From Prorocentrum cordatum (lineage: Eukaryota > Sar > Dinophyceae > Prorocentrales > Prorocentraceae): 64,000 bases of DNA. The stretch covers positions 420,658 through 484,657 of the forward strand of contig CAUYUJ010003958.1 in NCBI GenBank assembly GCA_963575745.1. Direction: 5' to 3'. The notes beneath the pieces are model-generated. The model saw only the letters and a program-made list of their open reading frames with translations. It made no database searches and had not been told where the DNA came from. A program made the translations under genes and the position numbers. Within the stretch, counting starts at the first letter, position 1; each line of letters opens with the position of its first letter. Positions 30,717 through 40,011 of this stretch are shown in pieces.

Positions 30717-30900
30717 CGAGCAGTGGAGTGGACAATTTCAAGCTGAGCATTGGTGGATTCTCCTTTCTCAAAAATGAGAATAGACTCTACACCCCCCCCC
30801 GGCGTTATCGAGCAGTGGAGTGGACAATTTCAAGCTGAGCATTGGTGGATTCTCCTTTCTCAAAAATGAGAATAGACTCTACACCCCCCCCCGGCGTTAT
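30717..30900 (+). repeat. Perfect 92-bp tandem duplication in a unit tail
   Basis: 30,717-30,808 is repeated exactly at 30,809-30,900 (starting CGAGCAGTGGAGTGGACAAT). The identity implies a recent event or an assembly artefact. Confidence 0.9.
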
Positions 30901-31122
30901 CGCCCCCCTTTCGGGTATGTAAATCACATACGATTCTGACCACATGTCCATCCTAAATATGAATTTACACTATCCCCGGGGGGCCGGTATCCCCCCCCTG
31001 AGGTTCCCTTGTACAAAACACTATGCGGTGACATTTGTTGTTTTAACATAGCACTTTTTCGCGAATCCCTGGCAACAAAATGGGACGAAATGCACACGCG
31101 CGCGTCGTCGCGCGCGCATGCC

Positions 31123-31159
31123 GGAATCCTTCAAAAACCTTCGGTACCGGAAGGATTTC
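31123..31159 (+). ncRNA. Array hairpin module, copy g
   Basis: Outer arm GGAATCCTTC / GAAGGATTTC; inner arm GGTACC. The last module before the 4.3-kb insertion. Confidence 0.3.
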
Positions 31160-31379
31160 GCAATCGAGTTTCCAAAAAACTTACAAAAACATAGGTTCTC
31201 GCAACATTGATTTGCTAAAAAAGCTTCCGCGCGAGCTCTTGCGAAATCTCAAGAAACCAGAGGTTTTTCAAGATTTTCACAACATGGTATTATCCCGGCA
31301 AAGCAACCTAACAGCGATGTGAAAGATCATATTTGGAAGCATTCATCTTAAGATTCATGTAGGATTTATGCTGTAGAAC

Positions 31380-31880
31380 GAACGAGACACTGTTATGAAT
31401 GGATTTAGGTTCGAACGACTCACTGCTTTCGATAACTGTATCTCCAAACGAGACACTGCTATCAATGGATTTACGTTCAAACGAGACACTGCCATCCATG
31501 GATTCAGCCCAAAACGAGACACTGCTATCAATGGATTTAGCCCCAAATGAGACACTGCGATCATTGGATTTATCGTTGAACGAGACACTGCTATCAATGG
31601 ATTTAGTTTCGAACGACTCACTGCTTTCGAGAACTGTATCTCCAAACGAGACACTGCTATCAATGGATTTAATTCCAAACGAGACACTGCCATCAATGGA
31701 TTTAGCCGCAAAGGAGACACCTCTACTAATGGATTTAGCCCCAAATGAGACAGTGCGATCACTGGACTTATCTCCGAACGAGACACTGCTATCCATGGAT
31801 TTAGTTTCGAACGACTCACTGCTTTCGAGAACTGTATCTCAAAACGAGGCACTGCTATCAATGAAACACATGCGCGCAAA
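31380..31880. repeat. 33-bp minisatellite with exact 198-bp higher-order period
   Basis: Repeats of CGAGACACTGCTATCAATGG + ATTTAGC.... TCGAACGACTCACTGC recurs at 31,411, 31,609 and 31,807, exactly 198 bp (6 x 33) apart. Because 33 is a multiple of 3, the array stays open in several frames on both strands (for example 11-residue NETLLSMDLAP repeats). Confidence 0.9.
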
Positions 31881-32154
31881 GACCAGCAGGAATATTTTTT
31901 CTACAGCACGGAGGCTACAGTCCACAGCATGTTGATGAGCACCGCTCACAGCATGCTGAGCAGCAACGCTGTGACAGTGACGAAACAGTAAAGATTGCAG
32001 GTGACTGAAAAGCACCGCCGTGCTCACTGCCAAAATGCAACCACATCACCCTGCCCTGCAACTCGAAGATGGAACGCCTGTGCACTGCATGAACGTGCAA
32101 CCTGCTGCACTAAGACCTCAGCACGCTGAGGAGCAACGCTGGTACGGAGGTCCC

Positions 32155-33600
32155 TCACACGGCGTCTCGCCCACACACTACACATTCACAAAGGATCTCC
32201 CTCGATAACTGCATGGGCCGGACATCCAAGTATTTCAGCAGAGCGGTGATTTGCGCCAAAGCGCTGACACCAGAAGTGGTGGTCTTCGCGCAATCCCGCA
32301 ACTTCAAGATCGATAAACTAGAGCTGTGATGCACAAGGGATCGCGCCGCTGCATCAGTCAGCTGACAGCACAAGCTTGCATCTAGCTCTTTCAGCGATGG
32401 GCAACCGATAGCCACTGCTTGTATGGCTGCGTCGGTCAGAGACTCCAGCCCACACAGCTCAAGGATTTCAATGTGCGGGCACTGCTGCGCAAGGACACAG
32501 ATGGCGGTGTCGGTAACTTTTGGCCTCGGCAGACGGTCTGTGCATGGCGAGGAATTCCAGATGATCAATGAACGCAACCGTGGACAACCCTGCGGAACTG
32601 CGAGGAAAGCCGCATCTGTCAGATTTGCACATTCGTCCACAATGAATTCTTCTATTCGGGCGCACCCTTGCGCCACCGCTTGTATGGCAACATCACCAAT
32701 GCCAGTATTTTGGACGTCGAGGCTCTCCAGGAGAGGACGGGCCTGACTCACAATTTGCAGCGCGCCATCATTGATGTCGTCGCCCCCAAGGTCTAGCCGC
32801 AACAATTGAGGGCGAGCTCGTGCACTTGCTTTGACAGCATAATGTAGGCCCCTTCTATCGAAGAGAGCGCTTTCCATTCTGTATTCAGTCAGATCAGGGC
32901 AAGCTTTGGCTAGCAGCGCCAACTTCGTAATTGTGGGAGCATGAATCTTACCGTTTTCTGAATCATGATTGAAACTCAAGCTGCGCACTGTGCTCGGACT
33001 GTCTCTCGTAATTCTGTCACGAGCAAAGCGAAGTTCATCCTCGTCAACGCCATTGACGGTGACGACATCAGCACAGTGAATTTCTATGAGCTCCCAGGGG
33101 GCATCCGATATCTGTTTCTTGTGAGCAGCGATTCTCTGTGCCAGCCGGCGCTCGCGACGTTGAGGCTCGGCGGTCGGCTTTTTTATTTGGTGCGGGAGGC
33201 GCCCGAAGTACAACGCATCTTTCAATCGCTTTTCCACCGCAGGCTCCTGCTGCCCGATGTCGCCCCACAACTTGGACCAGCGCGCGACGTCTCTGCTAAC
33301 CCTGGGATAATAGCCGAGCTCTTTAGCTGCCCGTATAAGAGCAGTGCTTTTTGCGCGCAGTGCTGCGGGGTCTACTTCTGGAAGCAAATACTCAGGGCCA
33401 CTGGCCTCCGCGACGAGCTGCTGGTCGTCAGCGGGCTGAGAAGCACCGCCAAGGGCCCGCAATTCATGCAACAAGTCTTTGGGGATGCTGTCCCAGTGGA
33501 CTGAGAAACGTTTAGCCAAGTTGTTTTCGGCCCGCTCTTCTTCGGATGTTCCTTTGTTTCGTTTGGTATCCGGCCGACCTCCCGAATCGCATTCGCGACC
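32155..33600 (-). CDS. Leucine-rich-repeat protein (FBXL/AMN1-like, cysteine-type LRR)
   Basis: An intronless minus-strand frame of about 480 codons. The C-terminal 280 residues are about nine LRRs of the cysteine-containing subtype: LLRLDLGGDDINDGALQIVS, LLESLDVQNTGIGDVAIQAV, then ECANLTDAAFLAVPQGCPRL, IEILELCGLESLTDAAIQAV and LKELDASLCCQLTDAAARSL. This matches F-box/LRR and AMN1 proteins, which act as substrate-binding solenoids, but no F-box is visible. The N-terminal part (residues about 45-225; LAKRF.., RLKDALYFGR) is unassigned. The annotated end is the stop near 32,155; the true start is uncertain because the 5' region (33,480-33,760) holds a duplication with a 1-base shift. The gene may be intact from an internal ATG or already a pseudogene. 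Confidence 0.65.
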   Translation of the reverse strand, partial: GRECDSGGRPDTKRNKGTSEEERAENNLAKRFSVHWDSIPKDLLHELRALGGASQPADDQQLVAEASGPEYLLPEVDPAALRAKSTALIRAAKELGYYPRVSRDVARWSKLWGDIGQQEPAVEKRLKDALYFGRLPHQIKKPTAEPQRRERRLAQRIAAHKKQISDAPWELIEIHCADVVTVNGVDEDELRFARDRITRDSPSTVRSLSFNHDSENGKIHAPTITKLALLAKACPDLTEYRMESALFDRRGLHYAVKASARARPQLLRLDLGGDDINDGALQIVSQARPLLESLDVQNTGIGDVAIQAVAQGCARIEEFIVDECANLTDAAFLAVPQGCPRLRSLIIWNSSPCTDRLPRPKVTDTAICVLAQQCPHIEILELCGLESLTDAAIQAVAIGCPSLKELDASLCCQLTDAAARSLVHHSSSLSILKLRDCAKTTTSGVSALAQITALLKYLDVRPMQLSREILCECVVCGRDAV

Positions 33601-33960
33601 TCCTGCGCGGCGCGCGACTCTGAGGACAAAGCACCGTCGAGGGCCCGCAATTCCTGCAAAACTCATTTGGGGATGTTGTCGCAATGGTCCGAGAAACGCT
33701 TGGCCAACTTGTTGTCGGCCCGTTTTTGTTCGGACGTTCCTTTCTTTCGCTTCGGTATCCGGCCGAACTGCTTCCCGCCCTCGACGATCGTTTGCAGAGG
33801 GCCGCTCAATGCAGCGCGCTGAGGAGCACCGCTGTTCAATGCAGCAGGCTGAGGAGCACCGCTGTTCAATGCAGCAGGCTGAGGAGCACCGCTGTTCAAT
33901 GCAGCAGGCTGAGGAGCGCCGCCGCTAGACTGAGGACGACCAGCATGTCCTGGCATTAAG
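33480..33960 (-). pseudogene. Duplicated, frameshifted 5' part of the LRR gene with 30-bp repeats
   Basis: Read on the minus strand, 33,663-33,956 gives four 10-residue repeats (GAPQPAALNS), then GRIPKRKKGTSEQKRADNKL and AKRFSDHCDNIPK, then a TGA. About 188 bp further downstream the same sequence recurs (KGTSEEERAENNLAKRFSVH...DSIPKDLLHELRAL) and continues into the LRR frame. One copy has lost a base in the RIPK(R)K segment, so the two copies are out of frame with each other. Confidence 0.6.
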
Positions 33961-34029
33961 GTGCTCAGTAGGCGCTGCGCAGTTCCTTGGAAACGGAATC
34001 TCCGAAAGCAGGGCCCTAGCCAAGAAGGC

Positions 34030-34090
34030 TACGGGGATGATGATGATGATGATGATGATGGGTGATGATGACGATGATGAGGATAGTAGC
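34030..34090 (+). repeat. (GAT)n tract
   Basis: GATGATGATG... with one GGT interruption. Confidence 0.9.
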
Positions 34091-34264
34091 AGCAGCGGCA
34101 CCAGTAGCAGCAGCAGTTGCCTGTGTCTGTGACTGGTTGCACAGGGGGCCGTAGAAGGGGGTCGTGCAGGGAGCCGCACAGGGAGCCAGTCACAGGCACA
34201 AGGCACAGGCGACCAGTCACGTATATGTATATGTGTACGTGCATGTACATGTGTAGATGTATTT

Positions 34265-34735
34265 GTGTTCAGTTTGCCTTCAGCCTCAGCCTGCCTCAGC
34301 CTCAGCCTGCATCGGCCTCAGCCTCAGCCTCAGCCTGCCTCAGCATCAGCATGCCTCAGCGTCTGCCTCAGCCTGCCTCAGCCTCAGCCTCAGCCTCAGC
34401 CTCATTCTGCCTCAGCATCAGCCTGCCTCAGCCTCAGCCTCAGCCTGCCTCAGCATCAGCCTGCCTCAGCCTCAGCCTCAGCCTGCCTCAGCATCAGCCT
34501 CAGCCTGCTTCAGCCTCCGCCTCAGTCTGCATTCAGCCTCGGCCTCAGCTTCAGCCTGCCTCAGCCTCAGCCTGCCTCAGCCTCAGCTTCAGCTTCAGCC
34601 TCAGCCTCAGCCTCAGCCTGCCTCAGCCTCAGCCTGCCTCAGCCTCAGCCCGCTTCAGCCTCAGCCTGTCTCAGCCTCAGCCTCAGCCTGCCTCAACCTC
34701 AGCTTCAGTTCTCAGCCTCAGCATCAGCATTCAGA
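34265..34735 (+). repeat. CCTCAG hexanucleotide repeat
   Basis: Imperfect (CCTCAG)n with CCTGCCTCAG and CATCAG variants, open in three frames (SASA-, PQPQ- and LSLS-type peptides). Confidence 0.95.
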
Positions 34736-35430
34736 ATGTGGCCCCGGAATGGAGTTCTGGGAACTCGAAGAGCACGAAGTGGCTTACGGTTGGCTCCGGG
34801 CATTCAAAATGTGGCCCGGGAATGGAGTTCTGGGAACTCGAAGAGCACGAAGTGGCTTACAATTGGCTCCAGGCGTTCAAATGTGGCCCGGGAATGGAGT
34901 TCTGGGAACTCGAAGAGCTCGCACGAAGTGGCTTACAGTTGGCTCTGGGCATTCAAAATGTGGCCCAGGAATGGAGTTCTGGGAACTCGAAGAGCACGAA
35001 GTGGCTTACAGTTGGCTCCGGGCATTCAACATGTGGCCCGGGAATGGAGATCTGGGGATTCGAAGAGCACGAAGTGGCTTACAGTTGGCTCCGGGCATTC
35101 AAAATGTGGCCCAGGAAAGGAGTTCTGGGAACTCGAAGAGCACGAAAAGGCTTACAGTTGGCTCCAGGTTTTCAAATGTGGCCCGGGAATGGAGTTCTGG
35201 GAACTCGAAGAGCACGAAGTGGCTTACAGTTGGCTCCGGGCATTCAAAATGTGGCCTGGGAATGGAGTTCTGGGAACTCGAAGAGCACGAAGTGGCTTAC
35301 AGCTGGTTCCGGGCATTCAACATGTGGCTCGGGAATAGAGATCTGGGGATTCGAAGAGCACGAAGTGGCTTACAATTGGGTCCGGGCATTCAAAATGTGG
35401 CCCAGGAATGGAGTTCTGGGGATTCGAAGA
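34735..35430 (+). repeat. 73-bp tandem repeat, about 9-10 copies
   Basis: Unit AATGTGGCCCGGGAATGGAG..GGGAACTCGAAGAGCACGAA..TGGCTCCGGGCATTCA. First starts are at 34,735, 34,808, 34,880 and 34,957. Two unit types (GAGTTCTGGGAACT and GAGATCTGGGGATT) alternate. Long frames in all three phases are artefacts. Confidence 0.9.
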
Positions 35431-35708
35431 CCACAGAGTGTGTAACTGTTTGCTTACAACGAGCCCGGCCCTCGTCGGGTTCCGCCCGATCGGCTGCTCC
35501 CCGGATCCTGCCCGGTCCCCCCTGGGGAGTGGAGATGTTCTCTTTTGACCCCACTAGAAACCTATCAGTCTTCGCTGTTAGGTATTTAAACGGGTTTCGC
35601 ACGCGCATGTCGGAATCTGTCGGACGCCCTTGCGCGTGTGCCGTCGCGAGAATCCTCTGCAGAAAATGAGACGAAGTGCAGACGCGCGCGTCGTCGCGCG
35701 CGTACGCC

Positions 35709-35745
35709 GAAAACCTTCAAAACCCATCGGTCTCGGAAGGATTTC
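35709..35745 (+). ncRNA. Array hairpin module, copy h
   Basis: Arms GAAAACCTTC / GAAGGATTTC, loop CATC. First module after the 4.3-kb insertion. Confidence 0.3.
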
Positions 35746-35825
35746 AAAATCGCGTATCCAAAAAGCCTACAAAAACACAAGGTTTCGCAACACGGATTTT
35801 CAACAAAAGCGTGCGCGCGCGCTCT

Positions 35826-36455
35826 TGCGTCGTCGTCGTCGTCGTCGTCGCCGTCCTCCCTCCTCCCGCGTCGTCGTCGTCGTCGCCTACGTCGTCCTCT
35901 GTCTTTCCTCGTGTTCGTCGTCGTCGTCCTCTTTGGCGTCGTGGTCGTTTCCGTCGTCGTTGTCGCCGTGGTCGTCCTTCCTCCTCCTCCCTCGTCGTCG
36001 ACGTCGTCCGTCGTCGGCGTCTCGTCGTCGTCCTCCTATTTCGTCGCCGTCGTCGTCGTCGTTGTCGTCGTCGTCGACTTCCCTCCTCCCTCGTCGTTGT
36101 CGTCGTCGGCGTCGCCGTCCTTCCTCCTTCTTCGTCGTTCGCGTCGTCGCCGTCCTCCCTCCTCCCTCGTCGTTGTCGTCGTTGTCGCCGTCGTCGTCCT
36201 CCCTCATCCCTCGTCGTCGTCTTTGTTGGCGACGTCGTTGTCGTCGTCGTCGTCGTTGTCTTCGTCGTCGGCGTCGGCGTCGTCGTCGTCGTTGTCATCG
36301 TCGTCGTCGTCGGCGTCGTCGTCGCCGTCGGCGTCGTCGTCGTCGTGGTCGTTGTCGTCGTCGAAGTCGTTGGAGACGTCATCGGTGTCGTCGTCGTCGG
36401 TGTCGGCGGCGCCGTCGTCGTCGTTGTCGTTGTCGTCGTCGGCGTCGTTGTCGTG
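35826..36455 (+). repeat. GTC-rich core, unit 4
   Basis: Core of the unit resumed after the insertion; the tail starts at 36,453. Confidence 0.9.
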
Positions 36456-36822
36456 GCCAAGTGCCATGTGGTACCTACCGTCACGGTCTTGTCTTAAGAG
36501 GTCTTGCGACCAAGTTGCGGGTGGGAGGGTGGGATTTGTGCACGAGCAGTGGAGAGGCCAGCTTCAAGATGGTCAAAGACTCTACCCCCCCTGGACTTCA
36601 CGCTTCCCTTTGGGATAGTATAATTTCATATATTTTCTGCACACTCGTCCATCCTAAATATGAAATCATACCATCCCAGCCAGGCCAGTTTCCACCCCTG
36701 AGGTTCCCGTGTAAAAAACACTATGCGGTGATATGTTTTGTTCTAACATAACACTTGTTCACGAATCCCTTGCAAAAAAATGAAACGAAGTGCGCACGCG
36801 CGCGTCGTCGCGCGCGCATGCC

Positions 36823-36859
36823 GAAATCCTTCAAACACCTTCGGTGCCGGAAGGATTTC
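36823..36859 (+). ncRNA. Array hairpin module, copy i (compensatory change)
   Basis: Inner arms read ACACC / GGTGC where other copies have AAACC / GGTTT; C-G replaces A-T in the fourth pair from the loop. Confidence 0.4.
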
Positions 36860-37123
36860 GCAATCGAGTTTCCAAAAAAACATACAAAACACAGGGTTTC
36901 GCAACACTGATTTGCTAAAAAAGCTTCCGCGCGAGCTCTTGCGAAATCTTAAGAAAACCATGGTTTTCAAGATTTACACAAAATGCTACCAAACGGGCTT
37001 CTCGCGCGCGCATGTCGAAATCTGTCGGACGCCCTTGCGCGTGTGCCGTCGCGAGAATCCTCTGCAAAAAACGAGACGAAGTGCAGACGCGCGCAGACGC
37101 GCGCGTCGTCGCGGGCGTATGCC

Positions 37124-37160
37124 GAAATCCTTCAAAAACCGTCGGTTTCGGAAGGATTTC
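37124..37160 (+). ncRNA. Array hairpin module, copy j
   Basis: Outer arms intact (GAAATCCTTC / GAAGGATTTC); loop changed to GTC. Confidence 0.35.
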
Positions 37161-37231
37161 AAAATCGTGCGTCCAAAAAACCTACAAAAACACAAGGTTT
37201 CGCAACACGGGTTTTCAAGAAAAGCGTGCGC

Positions 37232-37273
37232 GCTCACTCTTGCGTCGTCGTCGTCGTCGTCCTCCCTCCTCCC

Positions 37274-37305
<32 letters not shown>

Positions 37306-37885
37306 TTCTGTCTTTCCTCGTCGTCGTCGTCGTCGTCTTGGCGTCGTCGTCGCTTCCGTCGCCGTTGTCGCCGTGGTCGTCCTTCCTCCCTCGTCGTCTT
37401 CGTGCCGTCTCGTCGTTGTCCCTCCTATTTCGTCGCCGTCGTCGTCGTCGTCGTCATCGTCGTGGTCTTCACTCCTCCCTCGTCGTTATTCTCCTCCGTC
37501 GTCGTCGTTGTCGTCCGTCGTCGGCGTCTCGTCGTCGTCCCTCGTATTTCGTCGTCGTCGTCTTCGTCGTCGTTGTCGTCGTCGTCGTCTGCCCTCCTCC
37601 CTCGTCGTTGTCGTCGTCGGCGTCGCCGTCCTTCCTCCTTCTTCGTCGTTGGCGTCGTCGCCGTCTTCCCTCCTCCATCGTCGTTGTCGTCGTTGTCGCC
37701 GTCGTCGTTTTTTCTCTTCCCTCGTCGTCGTCTCCGTTGGCGACGTCGTCGTCGTCTTCGTCGTCGTCGTCGGCGTCGTTGTCGTCGTCGTCGTCGGTGT
37801 CGTCGTCGTCGTTGTCGTCGTCGAAAACATTGGAGACGTCGTCGTCGATGTCGCTGTCGTCGTCGGCGTCGGCGTCGTGGCCAAG
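37232..37885 (+). repeat. GTC-rich core, unit 5
   Basis: Last core of the array. Its tail ends near 38,130, where a (CTC)n tract (38,140-38,195) follows. Confidence 0.9.
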
Positions 37886-38199
37886 TGCCATGTGGTACCT
37901 ACCGTCACGGTCTTGTCTGAAGAGGTCTTGCGACCAAGTTGCGGGTGGGAGGGTGGGATGTTTGCACGAGCAGTGGAGAGGACAGCTTCAAGACGGTCAA
38001 GATTAATTTTCCTTTCTAAAAAGAGAATAAACTCTACCCCCCCTCCCGGACTTATCGCTTCCCCCTGGAATAATCTAATTTCATATATTTTCTGCACACT
38101 CGTCCATCCGAAATATGAAATCATATCATCCCAGCTAGGCTGTCCTCCTCCTCCTCCTGCTCCTCCTCCTCCTACTCCTCCTACTCCTGATAATACAGT

Positions 38200-38730
38200 T
38201 TTTTCTACTCATGGTGGGTCCTCCGAGGTCCAGTGAAATTCGACTGACCGTCATCTAACGCCGCGAATATGGACCGGCTTAACTGGAGCCCACATGTATA
38301 GAAAAACCCTGAGGCGCGGAATATGGAGTGGTTCACATCCAACCGCTGATGTTGATGCTGCTGATGATGAGCATAATGCTGATGTTGATGCTGCTGATAA
38401 TGATGATCAAATGCCCCACTGCACGAGGCTACCTCCACACACCGCGACTGGAAAATAACCGGCATTCAAAAGTTAAGGACAGGATACGCACCATGAAAGG
38501 TGGCAGCCGGAGCGCGAGGCAAGGCAGCAGGCGCGAGATAGAGGCTCGAGGCTCAAGAAGGCTGTACCCCCTTAAATTCCCGATCGCACCTGCACCCCAT
38601 TAAATTCCCGATCGCGCCTGTACCCCCTTAGTTTCCCGATCACTTCAAATGGCTGCAATGGCTGCCAGCGTCCCCCAAAAGGGCTTAGCAACCACGGCAG
38701 GAGAGCGGGAGAAGAGCGGTGGCACGGGCT
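38200..38730. other. No gene seen; short 31-bp triplication
   Basis: GATGCTGATGATG-type repeats at 38,345-38,410 and three copies of TACCCCCTTAAATTCCCGAT-type units at 38,563-38,645. Otherwise unique with no recognised feature. Confidence 0.4.
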
Positions 38731-38733
38731 GCC

Positions 38734-39006
38734 CTACTGGGGGCCCGCGGCGGGCATGCCCGCCGCGAGGGCCGTCCTGCGGCTCTTGAGATACTTCCAT
38801 TCAGGGCTGATCCACGTGGGGTACCAGCGCGTCCCCCCGGGGCCGCACGTCCTCCACACCTTCTGCCAGCCAGGCGCCACCGGTGTGGTCTCTGGGGCAA
38901 CCGGCACTGCCTTCGCGGCGGCGGGCTTGGGCATGACCGCCGCCACCGCGAAAGGGGGAACTGCTGCGGCGACAGTTGTGCGGCGACGGTCTAGGGTTCG
39001 CAGCAT
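38734..39006 (-). CDS. Small MBD-like domain protein or exon
   Basis: A 90-codon minus-strand frame. After an alanine/proline-rich start it reads APGWQKVWRTCGPGGTRWYP then TWISPEWKYLKSRRTALAAG. The pattern PGW..V.R....G..WYPTWISPE.KYLKS...ALA resembles methyl-CpG-binding-domain folds (PGW......G....YYSPxGKKxRS) and short MBD-like modules in protists. The conserved G of SPxGK is W here. No flanking exon or second domain was found, so it may be an exon, a small gene or a relic. DNA methylation binding is not implied. Confidence 0.35.
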   Translation of the reverse strand: MLRTLDRRRTTVAAAVPPFAVAAVMPKPAAAKAVPVAPETTPVAPGWQKVWRTCGPGGTRWYPTWISPEWKYLKSRRTALAAGMPAAGPQ

Positions 39007-39640
39007 CGGAGAGCAGAAAGACGTCTATCAATCATGATCAATCAGCAAACCGCACCATCCCTCTATGCCCCCACGGATGCACGCCATGAGCCCCAGTCGA
39101 CCTTAATCCTGCATTCTCCTCTCAGCAAACCCTCTCAATCCCTTTCCTTTCCACACCCTTTTTGGCGGACCAATGGAATCACACTCCACGAGGCAGAGGA
39201 GCTGTTGCGGGCGCGGTGGACGAATTCCACTCGGCATGCAACGCGAAAAAGTATGTTCGTTGTCGACGCGGTGGACGTGTTCCACTCGGCGTGCAACCAT
39301 GAAACATACAGAGGGCCGCAGGTCGAAATAGGATTCCGCATTATCCCACTTCAGCTGCCTACATACCCATTGTTTCATTCCCAGGGGGGCGCCTCGAGAA
39401 AACAACTCACACACGTACAGCAGCAGCTCGTGTGTCCACCGGGGGGAGGAGGGGGGGCGGTCCACAGGCGGCTCCACAGCCGGACAATTGTTTCAAGGGT
39501 TTTGTTTCAAGTTGTGTTTCAAGTTTTGTTTCTGGGGCGTTTCGGATTTTGTCTCTGGGCCCTGGCCTGGTTTTGTTTCTGGGCCCTGGCCAAGAGTGCC
39601 CAAGAGGCCCCCCCGGAGGCCCCAAGAGGTCAGAGTGGCG
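39006..39640. other. No gene seen
   Basis: A short duplicated segment (GCGGTGGAC..TTCCACTCGGC at 39,207 and 39,269). Nothing else recognised. Confidence 0.4.
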
Positions 39641-40010
39641 AGGGTCTCAGGCGGAAGTGGCCAGACCACCTTGGGGCAATGTATCTCCGAGGTCAGAGCT
39701 CAGTGCATCTCGGAACCCAGAGTTGCGAGGATGTCTCAGGCGAACGTGCCCGGACCACCATGGGGCAGGGCACCTCCGAGGTCAGAGATCGCAGGATGTC
39801 TCAGGCGAGATCGGAGTGAACACCTCACCTCAGGGCGTCTCGGAACCCAGAAATGCGAGCGTGTCTCAAGCGAAAGTGCCCGGACCACCGTGGGGCAGGG
39901 CACCTCCGAGGTCAGAGTTTCGAGGATGTCTCAGGCGAAAGTGGTCTGACCAACTCAGGTCAGGACGTCTCGGAACCCAGAGTTTTGAGGATGTCTCAGG
40001 CGAACCGGGC
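39640..40010 (+). repeat. 62-66-bp tandem repeat, about six copies
   Basis: Alternating units with GAGGATGTCTCAGGCGAA (39,727, 39,922, 39,987 and variants) and GGACCACC.TGGGGCAGGG / CGTCTCGGAACCCAGA. Confidence 0.8.
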
Positions 40011-40011
40011 C

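Larger units (their letters stand above)
31306..35583. mobile_element. 4.3-kb insertion in the array bounded by 12-bp inverted repeats
   Basis: An array unit stops near 31,290 (TTTTCACAA) and resumes near 35,588 (AAACGGGTTTCGC). In intact units these two parts are about 10 bp apart. ACCTAACAGCGA at 31,306-31,317 is matched in inverse by TCGCTGTTAGGT at 35,572-35,583. The insert carries a 33-bp minisatellite, the LRR gene, a CCTCAG repeat and a 73-bp repeat. No clear target duplication, so the mechanism is open. Confidence 0.5.
24853..38130 (+). repeat. Interrupted tandem array of hairpin/GTC units of about 1.5 kb
   Basis: Units share, in order: an AATCCCTTGCAAAAAA lead, GCGCGCGTCGTCGCGCGCGC, a 37-bp hairpin with a TTC-type loop, ACAAAAACACA..GGTTTCGCAACA, often a second such module, a GTC-rich core of 630-830 bp, and a tail starting GCCAAGTGCCATGTGGTACC and ending near CGTCCATCCTAAATATGAA. 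Tails start at about 26,090, 29,005, 30,630, 36,453 and 37,880. After removing the two large insertions (26,652-27,991 and 31,306-35,583), tail spacing becomes about 1.4-1.6 kb throughout. GTC cores give long spurious serine/valine/arginine frames. No protein gene is credible in the units. Confidence 0.8.

Noticed and set aside
34735-35430. Possible CRISPR-like array (regular 73-bp period)
   Set aside because: Whole units repeat without unique spacers, no cas-like genes, and the DNA is eukaryotic.
34117-35669. Frames of 350-470 codons in all three phases
   Set aside because: Created by the CCTCAG and 73-bp repeats, which lack stops in every frame.
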